Positions 34,773-42,620 of a stretch of 64,000 nt of DNA are shown piece by piece. The stretch comes from an uncultured Sediminibacterium sp. (GTDB lineage Bacteria; Bacteroidota; Bacteroidia; Chitinophagales; Chitinophagaceae). The notes beneath the pieces were generated by a model that did not search any database, was not told the origin of the DNA, and saw only the letters and a program-made list of their open reading frames with translations. The position numbers were made by a program, and so were the translations under genes. Where the stretch lies: the NCBI RefSeq assembly GCF_946481145.1, contig NZ_CAMLMJ010000004.1, positions 62,001 to 126,000 of the forward strand, written 5' to 3'. The stretch's first letter is position 1; every line of letters starts with the position of its first letter.

Positions 34773-36641
34773 TTAATCTGGTATCACCAGTTTATTATTG
34801 TTTCGGTTTAAATCTGCCAACCGCATACTTGGATCAATCTCTATGGATTTGATTTCCTGAATCCCCTTACTGATGGAGAATTTATATTCAGGATGCGTCC
34901 AATGCCATGGCTCATGTACAGTTCGGGGAATATCATTTTCAGCCGGTTTAACGCCATACATCAGATCTAGTGGAATATTATGCATTTCCTGTGATCCATC
35001 TTTATAGGTAACCAGCACATCTATCGGCATCGGCATTTTACCAATACGTTTTATCGACAGCATGGTTTTATTATTTTCTACATTGATATCACCAACCGCA
35101 TAATCAATTGTTTTAGTTGAATTGATCCAATATTCTTTGTACCAATCAAGCTCCATCCCACTTCTTTTTTCGGCTATACGAATAAAGTCATTGGGATTGG
35201 GGTGCTTAAACCTCCACTGGTAATAATAATCCAGCAGAATCTGATCACGTACTTTTTCTCCCACTATATATCCAAGTTGTGCCATAAATACTGCCCCTTT
35301 ACTATAAGCGGCTGCACTATAGGCGAAGTTGGTATTGTAATGGTCTGAATGTGTACTAGCGGGTTCTTCCATTCCACTTTTTGCCAGGTTAAAATAACTA
35401 CGGTAAGACCCCTCCGCAGCAAAGCCTGATCTACCGCGCATTTCAGCCATTACACGAGATGTCGCATAATCTGTGAATCCCTCGTCCATCCAGGGATATA
35501 ATGATTCATTGGTCCCCATCATCATCTGATACCAGCTATGCATCCATTCATGAATGGCAGTTCCAATGCTTGCACTTTTAATAAGTGTTGCCATTGGATA
35601 TTCCATTCCACCATCGCCACCTTGTACAAAACTGTAGGTTTTATAAGGATATGGGCCGAAGGTTTTTGCAATAATCGGATAAGCCAATGCAGTAGAATCG
35701 GCTACTTTCTGCCAACGTGCATCCAGCGTATCAGTTCCTTTAAATACTATTCGAAGCAATGGACCGTTTGGCGTTTTTCTTGTAATCATTTGATAGGAAG
35801 GGTCTGCTGCCCACATAAAATCATGCACATTATATGCCTGCCATTTCCAGGTAACAGTGCTTCCTGAAGGACTAACTGGTTTTGCGCCAGGTGCTTCATA
35901 TCCTCTGCCTATTTCATTGGCATTTACCAGATCGCCTCCAGCGGTAACAAAATAATTTTTGTCGATGGTAATATTTACGTCAAAATCTCCCCAAACGCCA
36001 TAAAATTCTCTCGCTATATAAGGGTTTGCATTCCAACCCTGGTAATCATACTCTACCACTTTTGGGTACCACTGGCTCATGCTATAGCGTACACCTTCAG
36101 CGTTATCACGGCCACTTCTGCGGATTTGCTTTGGTACTTGTGCTTCAAACTGAACATCCAACTGAATCTTTGATTTAGGCATGATGGGTTTTGCAAGCAC
36201 TACCTCCAGAATTGTTTCATGCACTTTGAGTTCCTGCGCAACACCAGCGATTTTAACGGTCGCCACATTTTGATAGCCGATTTCATCAGGTGTAAGTTTA
36301 CTGATCCTGTCTTTTACCCTGGGATCCCAATCGAGTCCGTCACCAAAGCGTGAAGGTTCGCGCAATACGGTTTTACCCAGTTCACGGCTTCGAACATCCA
36401 TGCTGCTGTTGGGCTGAAATGCATTCCAGTATAGATGAAAGAAAATACGGGTTAAAGTATCCGGAGAATTATTCCAATAGTCAATTTTCTCAGTACCGGC
36501 AAAGCGGTTTGTATTAACATCCATATTAACATTGATCTGGTACTTGATGCGTTGCTGCCAACGATCGGGTTGTGCCTGAAGCATCGATGACTTAACAATG
36601 AATGATGTTACGAGCAATAAAAAGTACAATGATTTTTTCAT
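34773..36641 (-). CDS. secreted M1-family metallopeptidase
   Basis: This 622-residue protein has a signal peptide (KKSLYFLLLVTSFIVKSSML) and a long M1 aminopeptidase fold. The zinc motif is AIHEWMHSWYQMMMG (HExxH), with the third ligand Glu 18 residues later in PWMDEGFTDYA. The N-terminal domain with FHLYWNAFQPNSSMDV is typical of Bacteroidota M1 peptidases. It probably trims peptides in the periplasm or at the surface. There is no T9SS C-terminal signal. It is divergent from the nitroreductase gene. Confidence 0.92.
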   Translation of the reverse strand: MKKSLYFLLLVTSFIVKSSMLQAQPDRWQQRIKYQINVNMDVNTNRFAGTEKIDYWNNSPDTLTRIFFHLYWNAFQPNSSMDVRSRELGKTVLREPSRFGDGLDWDPRVKDRISKLTPDEIGYQNVATVKIAGVAQELKVHETILEVVLAKPIMPKSKIQLDVQFEAQVPKQIRRSGRDNAEGVRYSMSQWYPKVVEYDYQGWNANPYIAREFYGVWGDFDVNITIDKNYFVTAGGDLVNANEIGRGYEAPGAKPVSPSGSTVTWKWQAYNVHDFMWAADPSYQMITRKTPNGPLLRIVFKGTDTLDARWQKVADSTALAYPIIAKTFGPYPYKTYSFVQGGDGGMEYPMATLIKSASIGTAIHEWMHSWYQMMMGTNESLYPWMDEGFTDYATSRVMAEMRGRSGFAAEGSYRSYFNLAKSGMEEPASTHSDHYNTNFAYSAAAYSKGAVFMAQLGYIVGEKVRDQILLDYYYQWRFKHPNPNDFIRIAEKRSGMELDWYKEYWINSTKTIDYAVGDINVENNKTMLSIKRIGKMPMPIDVLVTYKDGSQEMHNIPLDLMYGVKPAENDIPRTVHEPWHWTHPEYKFSISKGIQEIKSIEIDPSMRLADLNRNNNKLVIPD

Positions 36642-36686
36642 GTGTGATAGAATCGTTTATTATGCTAATTTCAGAAAAAAAGAATT

Positions 36687-37370
36687 ATGGCAACTTCAAA
36701 GATAATCAATGGCTTTCCATTTGTTGCTTATCATAAAGAAACATATAATGCGGGGGAAACTAAACAAAGAGCCCGGGAATTTTATGAATGGATGGATAAA
36801 AGACGTACAGTTCGTGACTTTTCAGATAAACCAATTGAACCTTCCATCATTGAAAATATACTATTGTCGGCCTCTACAGCTCCTTCGGGGGCACATAAGC
36901 AGCCATGGACATTTTGTATAGTTAAAGACCCGGCAATAAAGCGCCAGATACGTTTGGAAGCAGAAATGGAAGAAAAAGAGAGTTATGACCAACGCATGAG
37001 CGAAGAGTGGCTGGAAGACCTGGCTCCTTTGCAAACTGATTGGCAAAAACCTTTTTTGGAAACAGCTCCTTATTTAATAATTGTTTTTAGGAGAAGTTAT
37101 GAGATCGATAGCAGGGGAAAGAAACGACAAAATTACTATGTAACCGAAAGTTGTGGAATCGCTTGCGGGTTCTTATTAACCGCAATCCATCATTCAGGAT
37201 TGGTTGCGCTTACGCATACCCCATCTCCTATGAATTTTCTCAGTAAAATTTTAAACAGGCCGGAGAATGAAAAGCCTTATTTACTTATTCCCGTGGGATA
37301 TCCGATAGAAGAATGTTTTGTGCCAGATTTATCCAGAAAAAAACTGGATGAGATTAGCGTATGGTATTAG
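36687..37370 (+). CDS. nitroreductase-family FMN oxidoreductase
   Basis: The 227-residue protein fits the nitroreductase fold. FMN-binding RRTVRDFSDKPIEPSIIEN lies near residue 35, and STAPSGAHKQPWTFCIVKD follows. A middle YYVTESCGIACGFLLTAIHH leads to a C-terminal LIPVGYPIEECFVPDL. Compared with short nitroreductases it has an N-terminal extension of about 30 residues, as in BluB or iodotyrosine-deiodinase-like relatives. The substrate is unknown. Confidence 0.88.
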   Translation: MATSKIINGFPFVAYHKETYNAGETKQRAREFYEWMDKRRTVRDFSDKPIEPSIIENILLSASTAPSGAHKQPWTFCIVKDPAIKRQIRLEAEMEEKESYDQRMSEEWLEDLAPLQTDWQKPFLETAPYLIIVFRRSYEIDSRGKKRQNYYVTESCGIACGFLLTAIHHSGLVALTHTPSPMNFLSKILNRPENEKPYLLIPVGYPIEECFVPDLSRKKLDEISVWY

Positions 37371-37394
37371 TGTAGAAAAATGCAGGGTGATTGC

Positions 37395-38063
37395 TTATTC
37401 TTCTATGCCACCAATTACAATAACAATTTCACCTTTCACGGCTTTCGCCCTGAAATGATCGGCTACTGTTTTGATAGTGCCCCTGAAATTTTCTTCATAC
37501 ATTTTAGTGAGCTCACGACTAACGGAACAGGCCCTGTCATCACCAAAATAACCAGCCATTTCATCTAGTGTTTTAACCAGTCGAACAGGACTTTCATAAA
37601 AAATCATGGTGCGGGTTTCCAGTGCCAATTGTTTAAAGAGCGTTTGACGCCCCTTTTTTATAGGGAGAAAGCCTTCGAATACAAAGCGGTTAGAAGGAAT
37701 GCCACTGTTAACCAATGCAGGTACAAATGCAGTAGCGCCTGGTAAACATTCTACTTTTATACCTTCCTGTAAACAAGCCCTCACCAATAAAAATGCGGGA
37801 TCAGAAATTCCAGGTGTACCGGCATCTGTTATGAGTGCAAACTGTTTTCCGGCTTTCATCTGATCAACGAGGTGAGCAACAATTTTATGTTCATTGTGCT
37901 GGTGATAAGAAGAAAGCGGTTTTTGAATCTGGTAATGATTTAAAAACCGGGAAGAAGTGCGTGTATCCTCACATAGTATTACGTCTACCTGCTGTAACAC
38001 TTCAATAGACCGAATGGTTACATCTTTTAAATTCCCAAGTGGTGTAGGAACGAGGTAGAGCAT
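37395..38063 (-). CDS. rsmI: 16S rRNA (cytidine1402-2'-O)-methyltransferase
   Basis: At 222 residues this is RsmI. It opens MLYLVPTPLGNLKDVTIRSI and has CEDTRTSSRFLNHY, the SAM-pocket ITDAGTPGISDPAFLLV, and SGIPSNRFVFEGFLP. It uses SAM to methylate the ribose of C1402 in 16S rRNA. The start at 38063 is certain from homology; upstream in frame lies only the AGATGGC array, which would add nonsense residues. The array separates it from purS. Confidence 0.95.
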   Translation of the reverse strand: MLYLVPTPLGNLKDVTIRSIEVLQQVDVILCEDTRTSSRFLNHYQIQKPLSSYHQHNEHKIVAHLVDQMKAGKQFALITDAGTPGISDPAFLLVRACLQEGIKVECLPGATAFVPALVNSGIPSNRFVFEGFLPIKKGRQTLFKQLALETRTMIFYESPVRLVKTLDEMAGYFGDDRACSVSRELTKMYEENFRGTIKTVADHFRAKAVKGEIVIVIGGIEE

Positions 38064-38070
38064 AATCGAA

Positions 38071-38128
38071 TGTAAGATGTCAGATGGCAGATGGCAGATT
38101 TGGAATCTGAGATCTGACATCTGACATT
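38071..38128. repeat. inverted array of AGATGGC / CTGACATCT words
   Basis: AGATGTCAGATGGCAGATGG faces AATCTGAGATCTGACATCTG and onward, an almost continuous hairpin. It uses the same words as the array at 20796-20878. It lies between purS and the rsmI start on the same strand, so it may attenuate read-through. Confidence 0.75.
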
Positions 38129-38134
38129 ATCAAA

Positions 38135-38383
38135 TTATTGTATCATTTCTATTTCGTAAAACTCCATCACTGGATTAGCGAGTAGTTTTTTGCAGGCATC
38201 TTCGGCTATTTGTTTTGCTTCAGCTTCTGTAGCAGCATCGATCTGTAAAGTAATATGTTTACCAACTCTTACATCGGTAACCGATCCTAATCCAAGATTT
38301 GTTAATCCGCCCAACACTGCTTTACCCTGAGGGTCGAGAAGGTCTTTTAAAGGCATTACTTTAATCTGCACGTTATAGGTCAT
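38135..38383 (-). CDS. purS: FGAM synthase subunit PurS
   Basis: The 82-residue protein matches the PurS family over its length. It opens TYNVQIKVMPLKDLLDPQGK, continues with AVLGGLTNLGLGSVTDVRVG, and ends with ACKKLLANPVMEFYEIEMI. PurS forms a complex with PurQ and small PurL to make formylglycinamidine ribonucleotide in purine synthesis. The partners are not in the window. It overlaps pssA by four bases (ATGA), an odd pairing of purine and phospholipid genes. Confidence 0.9.
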   Translation of the reverse strand: MTYNVQIKVMPLKDLLDPQGKAVLGGLTNLGLGSVTDVRVGKHITLQIDAATEAEAKQIAEDACKKLLANPVMEFYEIEMIQ

Positions 38384-39144
38384 GATTCTGTTTGTTTAAG
38401 GAGCAAAGATAAAACTACGTAAGCAATAAAACTAAGCGGAACTGCAAGCCACCCAAATAAGAAAGCCCCAACTACTGCGACAGCAGCAATAATAAGAAAT
38501 GGTGCCAGTTTTTTCAGGCTGATATTTTTGAATTTAAGTGCCATCATAGGTAAAGTAGATACCATGAGATAGCTAACCACGGTAACCAATACATACCAAA
38601 ACCATTTATTGAGCATCAGATTAATCACCCATGATTCACTTGTGTTCCAGTAAATCAGTGGAAATGAAGCAAACAATAAACCAGCGGCCGGAATCGGCAC
38701 ACCTTTAAACCCATAGGTTTGTTGCGTATCAATATTAAACCTAGCCAAACGGTATGCGCCGGCACAGGGCAATAAAAAAGCAGGGAAAAGCCAAATAATG
38801 GAAGTGTCAAGTCCATCGGGTTCCTGTGCCATAGATAGCCTTAGAAATTGATATACAATTAATCCCGGCGCCACACCAAAACTCACCACATCAGCCAGAG
38901 AATCTAACTGCTTACCCAAATCGGAAGGTACTTTGAGAAATCTGGCCACAAAACCGTCGCAAAAATCAATTACAGCCGCCAGGGCAAGTAATAGACTGGC
39001 CCATTGCATTTGTTCCGGCACTTCAACAATAGGCTCACCTGCAGAAGAACTGGTAATAGTTAGTCCAGTTTGCATAATACAAACAATGGCCAAACAACCA
39101 AAAATCAGGTTAAGCAGGGTGAATAAATTCGGAATTTGTTTCAT
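38380..39144 (-). CDS. pssA: CDP-diacylglycerol-serine O-phosphatidyltransferase
   Basis: This 254-residue membrane protein has the CDP-alcohol phosphotransferase signature. It reads DFCDGFVARFLKVPSDLG, then KQLDSLADVVSFG, giving DG-x2-AR-x8-G-x3-D-x3-D. About eight hydrophobic segments surround it. It makes phosphatidylserine, the precursor of phosphatidylethanolamine. It opens MKQIPNLFTLLNLIFGCLA, typical for PssA. It shares an operon with purS and probably rsmI. Confidence 0.94.
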   Translation of the reverse strand: MKQIPNLFTLLNLIFGCLAIVCIMQTGLTITSSSAGEPIVEVPEQMQWASLLLALAAVIDFCDGFVARFLKVPSDLGKQLDSLADVVSFGVAPGLIVYQFLRLSMAQEPDGLDTSIIWLFPAFLLPCAGAYRLARFNIDTQQTYGFKGVPIPAAGLLFASFPLIYWNTSESWVINLMLNKWFWYVLVTVVSYLMVSTLPMMALKFKNISLKKLAPFLIIAAVAVVGAFLFGWLAVPLSFIAYVVLSLLLKQTES

Positions 39145-39200
39145 GGAACTTTTTTATTGCCTAAAACTTACGAGGCGAATCAATAGGTTTATGCGTTACT

Positions 39201-39303
39201 GGTGTTAGGTGCTAGGTGCTAGGTATTAGGTGTTAGGTATTAGGAGAGGGGTTTATTAAATTTATAACTAATCCCTAACACCTAATACCTAACTCCTAAC
39301 TGC
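39201..39303. repeat. inverted array of TTAGGTG / CCTAACA words
   Basis: TTAGGTGCTAGGTGCTAGG and more lie opposite CCTAACACCTAATACCTAAC across a loop of about 30 AT-rich bases. It lies between pepP and pssA on the same strand. A second array of the same words is at 62003-62126. Confidence 0.8.
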
Positions 39304-39305
39304 TA

Positions 39306-40598
39306 TCACCTCTTCTTCATCAATGCTTCTATATCTTCTACTGTAATCGGAATATTTTTCATCAGGTCAATATTGCCATTCCTGGTGATCCAGAAATTAT
39401 TTTCTATACGTATACCCATTTGTTCTTCTTCGATGTAAATACCCGGTTCTATGGTGAAAACCATACCCGCTTTTATGGGTTCGGTTTTGGTACCCAAATC
39501 ATGTACATCAATGCCGAGGTGATGAGAAATACCATGATATAAATATTTACGATATGCCCTGTTTTCAGGGTTTTCATTCTTTACATCAGATTTTTTGAGC
39601 AAGCCAATTTTCAAGAACTGCTGTGTGGCTTCCTCTCCTACTTTATCGGTATAATCTACAATCGTTATCCCCGGTTTTAAGATGCTTTTCGCATAGTTAT
39701 GCAAATGTAAACAGGCATTATAAACTGTTTTTTGTCTGCGTGTGAATTTTCCATTAACTGGTATAGTACGCGTCAGATCTGCACAATAACCACCGTATTC
39801 GGCTCCAAAATCCATCAGAATCATTTCCCCGTCTTTACATTCCTGGTTATTCGACACGTAATGTAGTATGCGTGCCCGGTCACCACTGGCTATAATACTT
39901 CCGTATGCTGGACCTGTAGCCCGCTGACTATAAAAATCGTGGTAGATTTCGGCTTCTATTTCATATTCCATTACACCGGGTTTAATAAACCCAAGCAAGC
40001 GACGGAAAGTATGTTCAGTTATATTGATTGCTTGCTGGATAACCGCTACTTCTTCTTTTGTTTTAATGGCCCTCAACGAACGCATGATTTTTGCTGAACG
40101 ATGATACTGATGTAAAGGATAACGCGCTTTCATTTCATCAACAAAACGATAATCGCGACTTCTGATTAGTGAGGCCTTACGATCATTTTCATTGGTATCC
40201 AGGTAAACATTATCGGCCAAATGAACCCAGGTTTGTAATAATGCATCCATACTATCAAGCCATACGATGGTTTGAATTCCGGAAATAGCGGTTGCTTCAT
40301 TAATTCTCAGCCTTTTGCCATCCCATTTTTCTTTCAATTCATTAGGACGAACCAAAACCAGTACTTCCCTGTATTTGGGATCCGGACAGTTTGGGAATAA
40401 AATGACCATGGAATCTTCCTGTGTTATGCCACTTAGCCAAAAGAGGTTACTGTTTTGCTTGAACTTATGCAGGGCATCACCATTCATAGGCCATTCATCA
40501 TTGCTTACAAAAATGGCAATACTATTGGGCAACATAGCCTTAATGAATCGTTCCCTATTGGTAATGAAGATGTTAGGGTCTAATGAATGATATTTCAT
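39306..40598 (-). CDS. pepP: Xaa-Pro aminopeptidase (M24B)
   Basis: The 430-residue protein has the AMP_N domain (NRERFIKAMLPNSIAIFVSN, NSNLFWLSGITQEDS) followed by the M24 pita-bread domain. Metal ligands are the two Asp in DFGAEYGGYCADLTRTIPVN, the His in HGISHHLGIDVHD, and the Glu residues in TIEPGIYIEEE and GIRIENNFW. It removes N-terminal residues that precede proline. The start at 40598 (MKYHSLDP) is taken; the upstream open frame extends into the promoter region with no homology. Confidence 0.94.
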   Translation of the reverse strand: MKYHSLDPNIFITNRERFIKAMLPNSIAIFVSNDEWPMNGDALHKFKQNSNLFWLSGITQEDSMVILFPNCPDPKYREVLVLVRPNELKEKWDGKRLRINEATAISGIQTIVWLDSMDALLQTWVHLADNVYLDTNENDRKASLIRSRDYRFVDEMKARYPLHQYHRSAKIMRSLRAIKTKEEVAVIQQAINITEHTFRRLLGFIKPGVMEYEIEAEIYHDFYSQRATGPAYGSIIASGDRARILHYVSNNQECKDGEMILMDFGAEYGGYCADLTRTIPVNGKFTRRQKTVYNACLHLHNYAKSILKPGITIVDYTDKVGEEATQQFLKIGLLKKSDVKNENPENRAYRKYLYHGISHHLGIDVHDLGTKTEPIKAGMVFTIEPGIYIEEEQMGIRIENNFWITRNGNIDLMKNIPITVEDIEALMKKR

Positions 40599-40719
40599 AT
40601 AGGTTCGTTTGAAGTGCTGCAATATAAAACAATAAGCGCTGACAGCACCAGACAATTCAACCACCCCAACAACCACAAATGTTAAAAAACAACCGATTAT
40701 CCAGATTTTTTATCTATTT

Positions 40720-40756
40720 ACGAATATTATCGTACGTTTACTACGAAATAATTCGT
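40720..40756. promoter_or_regulatory. pair of 14-bp ACGA...TCGT operator-like palindromes
   Basis: ACGAATATTATCGT (40720-40733) and ACGAAATAATTCGT (40743-40756) have the same half-sites. Their centres are 23 bases apart, about two helical turns, ending 20 bases before the coiled-coil gene. The arrangement resembles sites for dimeric winged-helix repressors of the BlaI/MecI type (inference). No repressor gene is in the window. Confidence 0.55.
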
Positions 40757-40775
40757 CAATCACTAATTCAACATT

Positions 40776-41534
40776 ATGAAAACAATCTTATTCAACAAAT
40801 GGGCAACAGGCATCGTACTGGCCTTGTTAACCATCAGCTTTACTGCATGGAAGGTATCCGACAACAACAACACAGCAGATACACCAGATGGTGATTATTT
40901 TATGCAGGATACCATCAAACCAAAAAAGAAATACAAGTTTAAATATGAAGATGATCGCGACTACAAGATTCACGATCTTGATAAAGCCATCAGGGAATTG
41001 GATAAAGCTTCCATTGAAATGAACCGCGACCTGAAAATAGACCTCGACAAAATGGATGTGGAAATCAAAAAGGCCATGGAAGAAATAAAAAAAGTAGACT
41101 TAGACAAAATCCAGGTGGAAGTACAAAAGGCTATGAAAGAAGTTGCGGCGGCATTAAAAGAAATTGATTTCAAAGAAATAGACCTGGAAATGGCAAAAGC
41201 CAAAAAGGAACTTAAGTCAGAAAAGTTCAAGCATGATATTGACTTTAAAAAAATAAAAACAGAAGTAGAAAAAGGTTTGGCTGAAGCCAAAGAAGGTATT
41301 AATACCGCAAAAAAGCAATTAGTAAGAATGAAATCATTTGTTGATGCCTTAGATAAAGACGGGCTTATCAACAAAAAAGATAGTTATAAAATACAGGTGA
41401 AGGACCATAAGCTCTACATCAATGGCAAAGCGCAGTCTGATGCTGTTAATAAAAAATATAGTGAATACCTGTCAGATGAAGATTATACCCTAACAAGGGA
41501 TGCTGACGATGATGATGATGATATCGAAATTTAA
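40776..41534 (+). CDS. secreted coiled-coil protein with M56-tail-like C-terminus
   Basis: The 252-residue protein has an N-terminal membrane or signal segment (GIVLALLTISFTAWKV). About 130 residues of charged coiled coil follow, in loose 11- to 15-residue units (IDLDKMDVEIKKAMEEIKKV, LDKIQVEVQKAMKEVAAAL). The compact C-terminus reads YKIQVKDHKLYINGKAQSDA plus VNKKYSEYL, then an acidic tail. In my recollection this C-terminal pattern also ends many Bacteroidota M56 (BlaR1-like) proteins. The function is unknown. Two operator-like palindromes precede it. Confidence 0.65.
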   Translation: MKTILFNKWATGIVLALLTISFTAWKVSDNNNTADTPDGDYFMQDTIKPKKKYKFKYEDDRDYKIHDLDKAIRELDKASIEMNRDLKIDLDKMDVEIKKAMEEIKKVDLDKIQVEVQKAMKEVAAALKEIDFKEIDLEMAKAKKELKSEKFKHDIDFKKIKTEVEKGLAEAKEGINTAKKQLVRMKSFVDALDKDGLINKKDSYKIQVKDHKLYINGKAQSDAVNKKYSEYLSDEDYTLTRDADDDDDDIEI

Positions 41535-41539
41535 TGCTT

Positions 41540-41584
41540 GACGATAGTCCATAGACCATGGTCCATGGTCTATGGACTATCGTC
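41540..41584. repeat. 45-bp perfect palindrome of CCATGG/TATGGAC words
   Basis: The arms are 22 bases each around one central base, built from AGTCCATAGACCATGG and its complement. It lies exactly between the convergent coiled-coil and PorP/SprF genes, so it is a likely two-way terminator. The same words occur at 50002-50106. Confidence 0.85.
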
Positions 41585-41591
41585 TATTGTC

Positions 41592-42611
41592 TTAAAACCT
41601 AACCGTAGGGCACTTCACCCCTCTTCCACCATTGGTAAAAATGCCACTCTTTACTATGGATATTTCATAGGCCCCTCGGGCACCATTTATACTACTCAGG
41701 TTAGAGGTAGTTGCATCGTAGTTAAACGTAAAACGGGTATCATTTACCTGATAACCAACCAGAGGAATCACTGCATCTTTATGGCGATAATAAACACCAA
41801 GAATAAGTTGTTGTGCACCATCGCCACTCAAATCTCTGTTTGCATTAAAACCAACTACGGTTTCCCATGCATTACTCATTTTACTCACATAAATATTTGG
41901 ATTAACAATCCATCTATCTTCAATTTTCATACTGGCATTTACAAAGCCGGTATACCTCCTGTTAACGCGTGTATCAGCCACATTCGGAGAAAAGAAACTC
42001 TCTTGCGGCGTGTTAAGATGCATTACACTTACACCAGCATTCAGGTATAAATTATCAGAAGCAAAATAAGCATAATTCATCCCTACCTGCAGGTCTACGT
42101 AGGAAGTTTGGCTATAAGCAAATGGTTCATTTGAAGGAACATTGATATCGAAAAATTGTCCGTTCCATTGATTATCAAAACTCAGTTTTGTAATATCAAT
42201 TCTTTTGGTCACCAATCCAAGACTAAACCCACCACTTAATAAACTATTATAGCCAATCATCTGGTGCCATGCTACGCTAGCATAAGCATTGGTAGAAACA
42301 AGGTTCCCGCTTCCTGCTTTGTCGCTATATAATGCTGCGCCAAGCCCCATCCATCCATTTTCAAATCGATTGGTGAATAATTTGGTATCACCCCAGGCAC
42401 TCATGGTACGATATGGATTACCTACACTTGCCCATTGATTGCGATAATTACCTCCAATACGATAATCGTAATCCGGATTAAAACCAGTATTGGCCGGATT
42501 AACTAATAATGGTGCATTATAATACTGAGAAAAATGCAAACCTTGCCCATTAACATTGACGCCAATGATCAATAACAAAATAATCCCTGCTGTTTTCAAC
42601 ACACTATGCAT
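41592..42611 (-). CDS. PorP/SprF-family type IX secretion outer-membrane protein
   Basis: This 339-residue protein has a signal peptide and the PorP/SprF opening LHFSQYYNAPLLVNPANTGF. Family strands follow (NYRNQWASVG, RFENGWMGLGAALYSDKAGS) and a C-terminal beta-barrel ending. SprF-like proteins attach to the type IX machine and are needed to export partner proteins with type B C-terminal domains. The partner is encoded 9 bases upstream. The ATG at 42611 was chosen over a TTG that abuts the upstream stop codon. Confidence 0.92.
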   Translation of the reverse strand: MHSVLKTAGIILLLIIGVNVNGQGLHFSQYYNAPLLVNPANTGFNPDYDYRIGGNYRNQWASVGNPYRTMSAWGDTKLFTNRFENGWMGLGAALYSDKAGSGNLVSTNAYASVAWHQMIGYNSLLSGGFSLGLVTKRIDITKLSFDNQWNGQFFDINVPSNEPFAYSQTSYVDLQVGMNYAYFASDNLYLNAGVSVMHLNTPQESFFSPNVADTRVNRRYTGFVNASMKIEDRWIVNPNIYVSKMSNAWETVVGFNANRDLSGDGAQQLILGVYYRHKDAVIPLVGYQVNDTRFTFNYDATTSNLSSINGARGAYEISIVKSGIFTNGGRGVKCPTVRF

Positions 42612-42620
42612 AACTGGCAA

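Noticed and set aside
39201..39303. Possible CRISPR array
   Set aside because: The repeated words are 7-8 bases with no unique spacers, and the halves are inverted. No cas genes are present.
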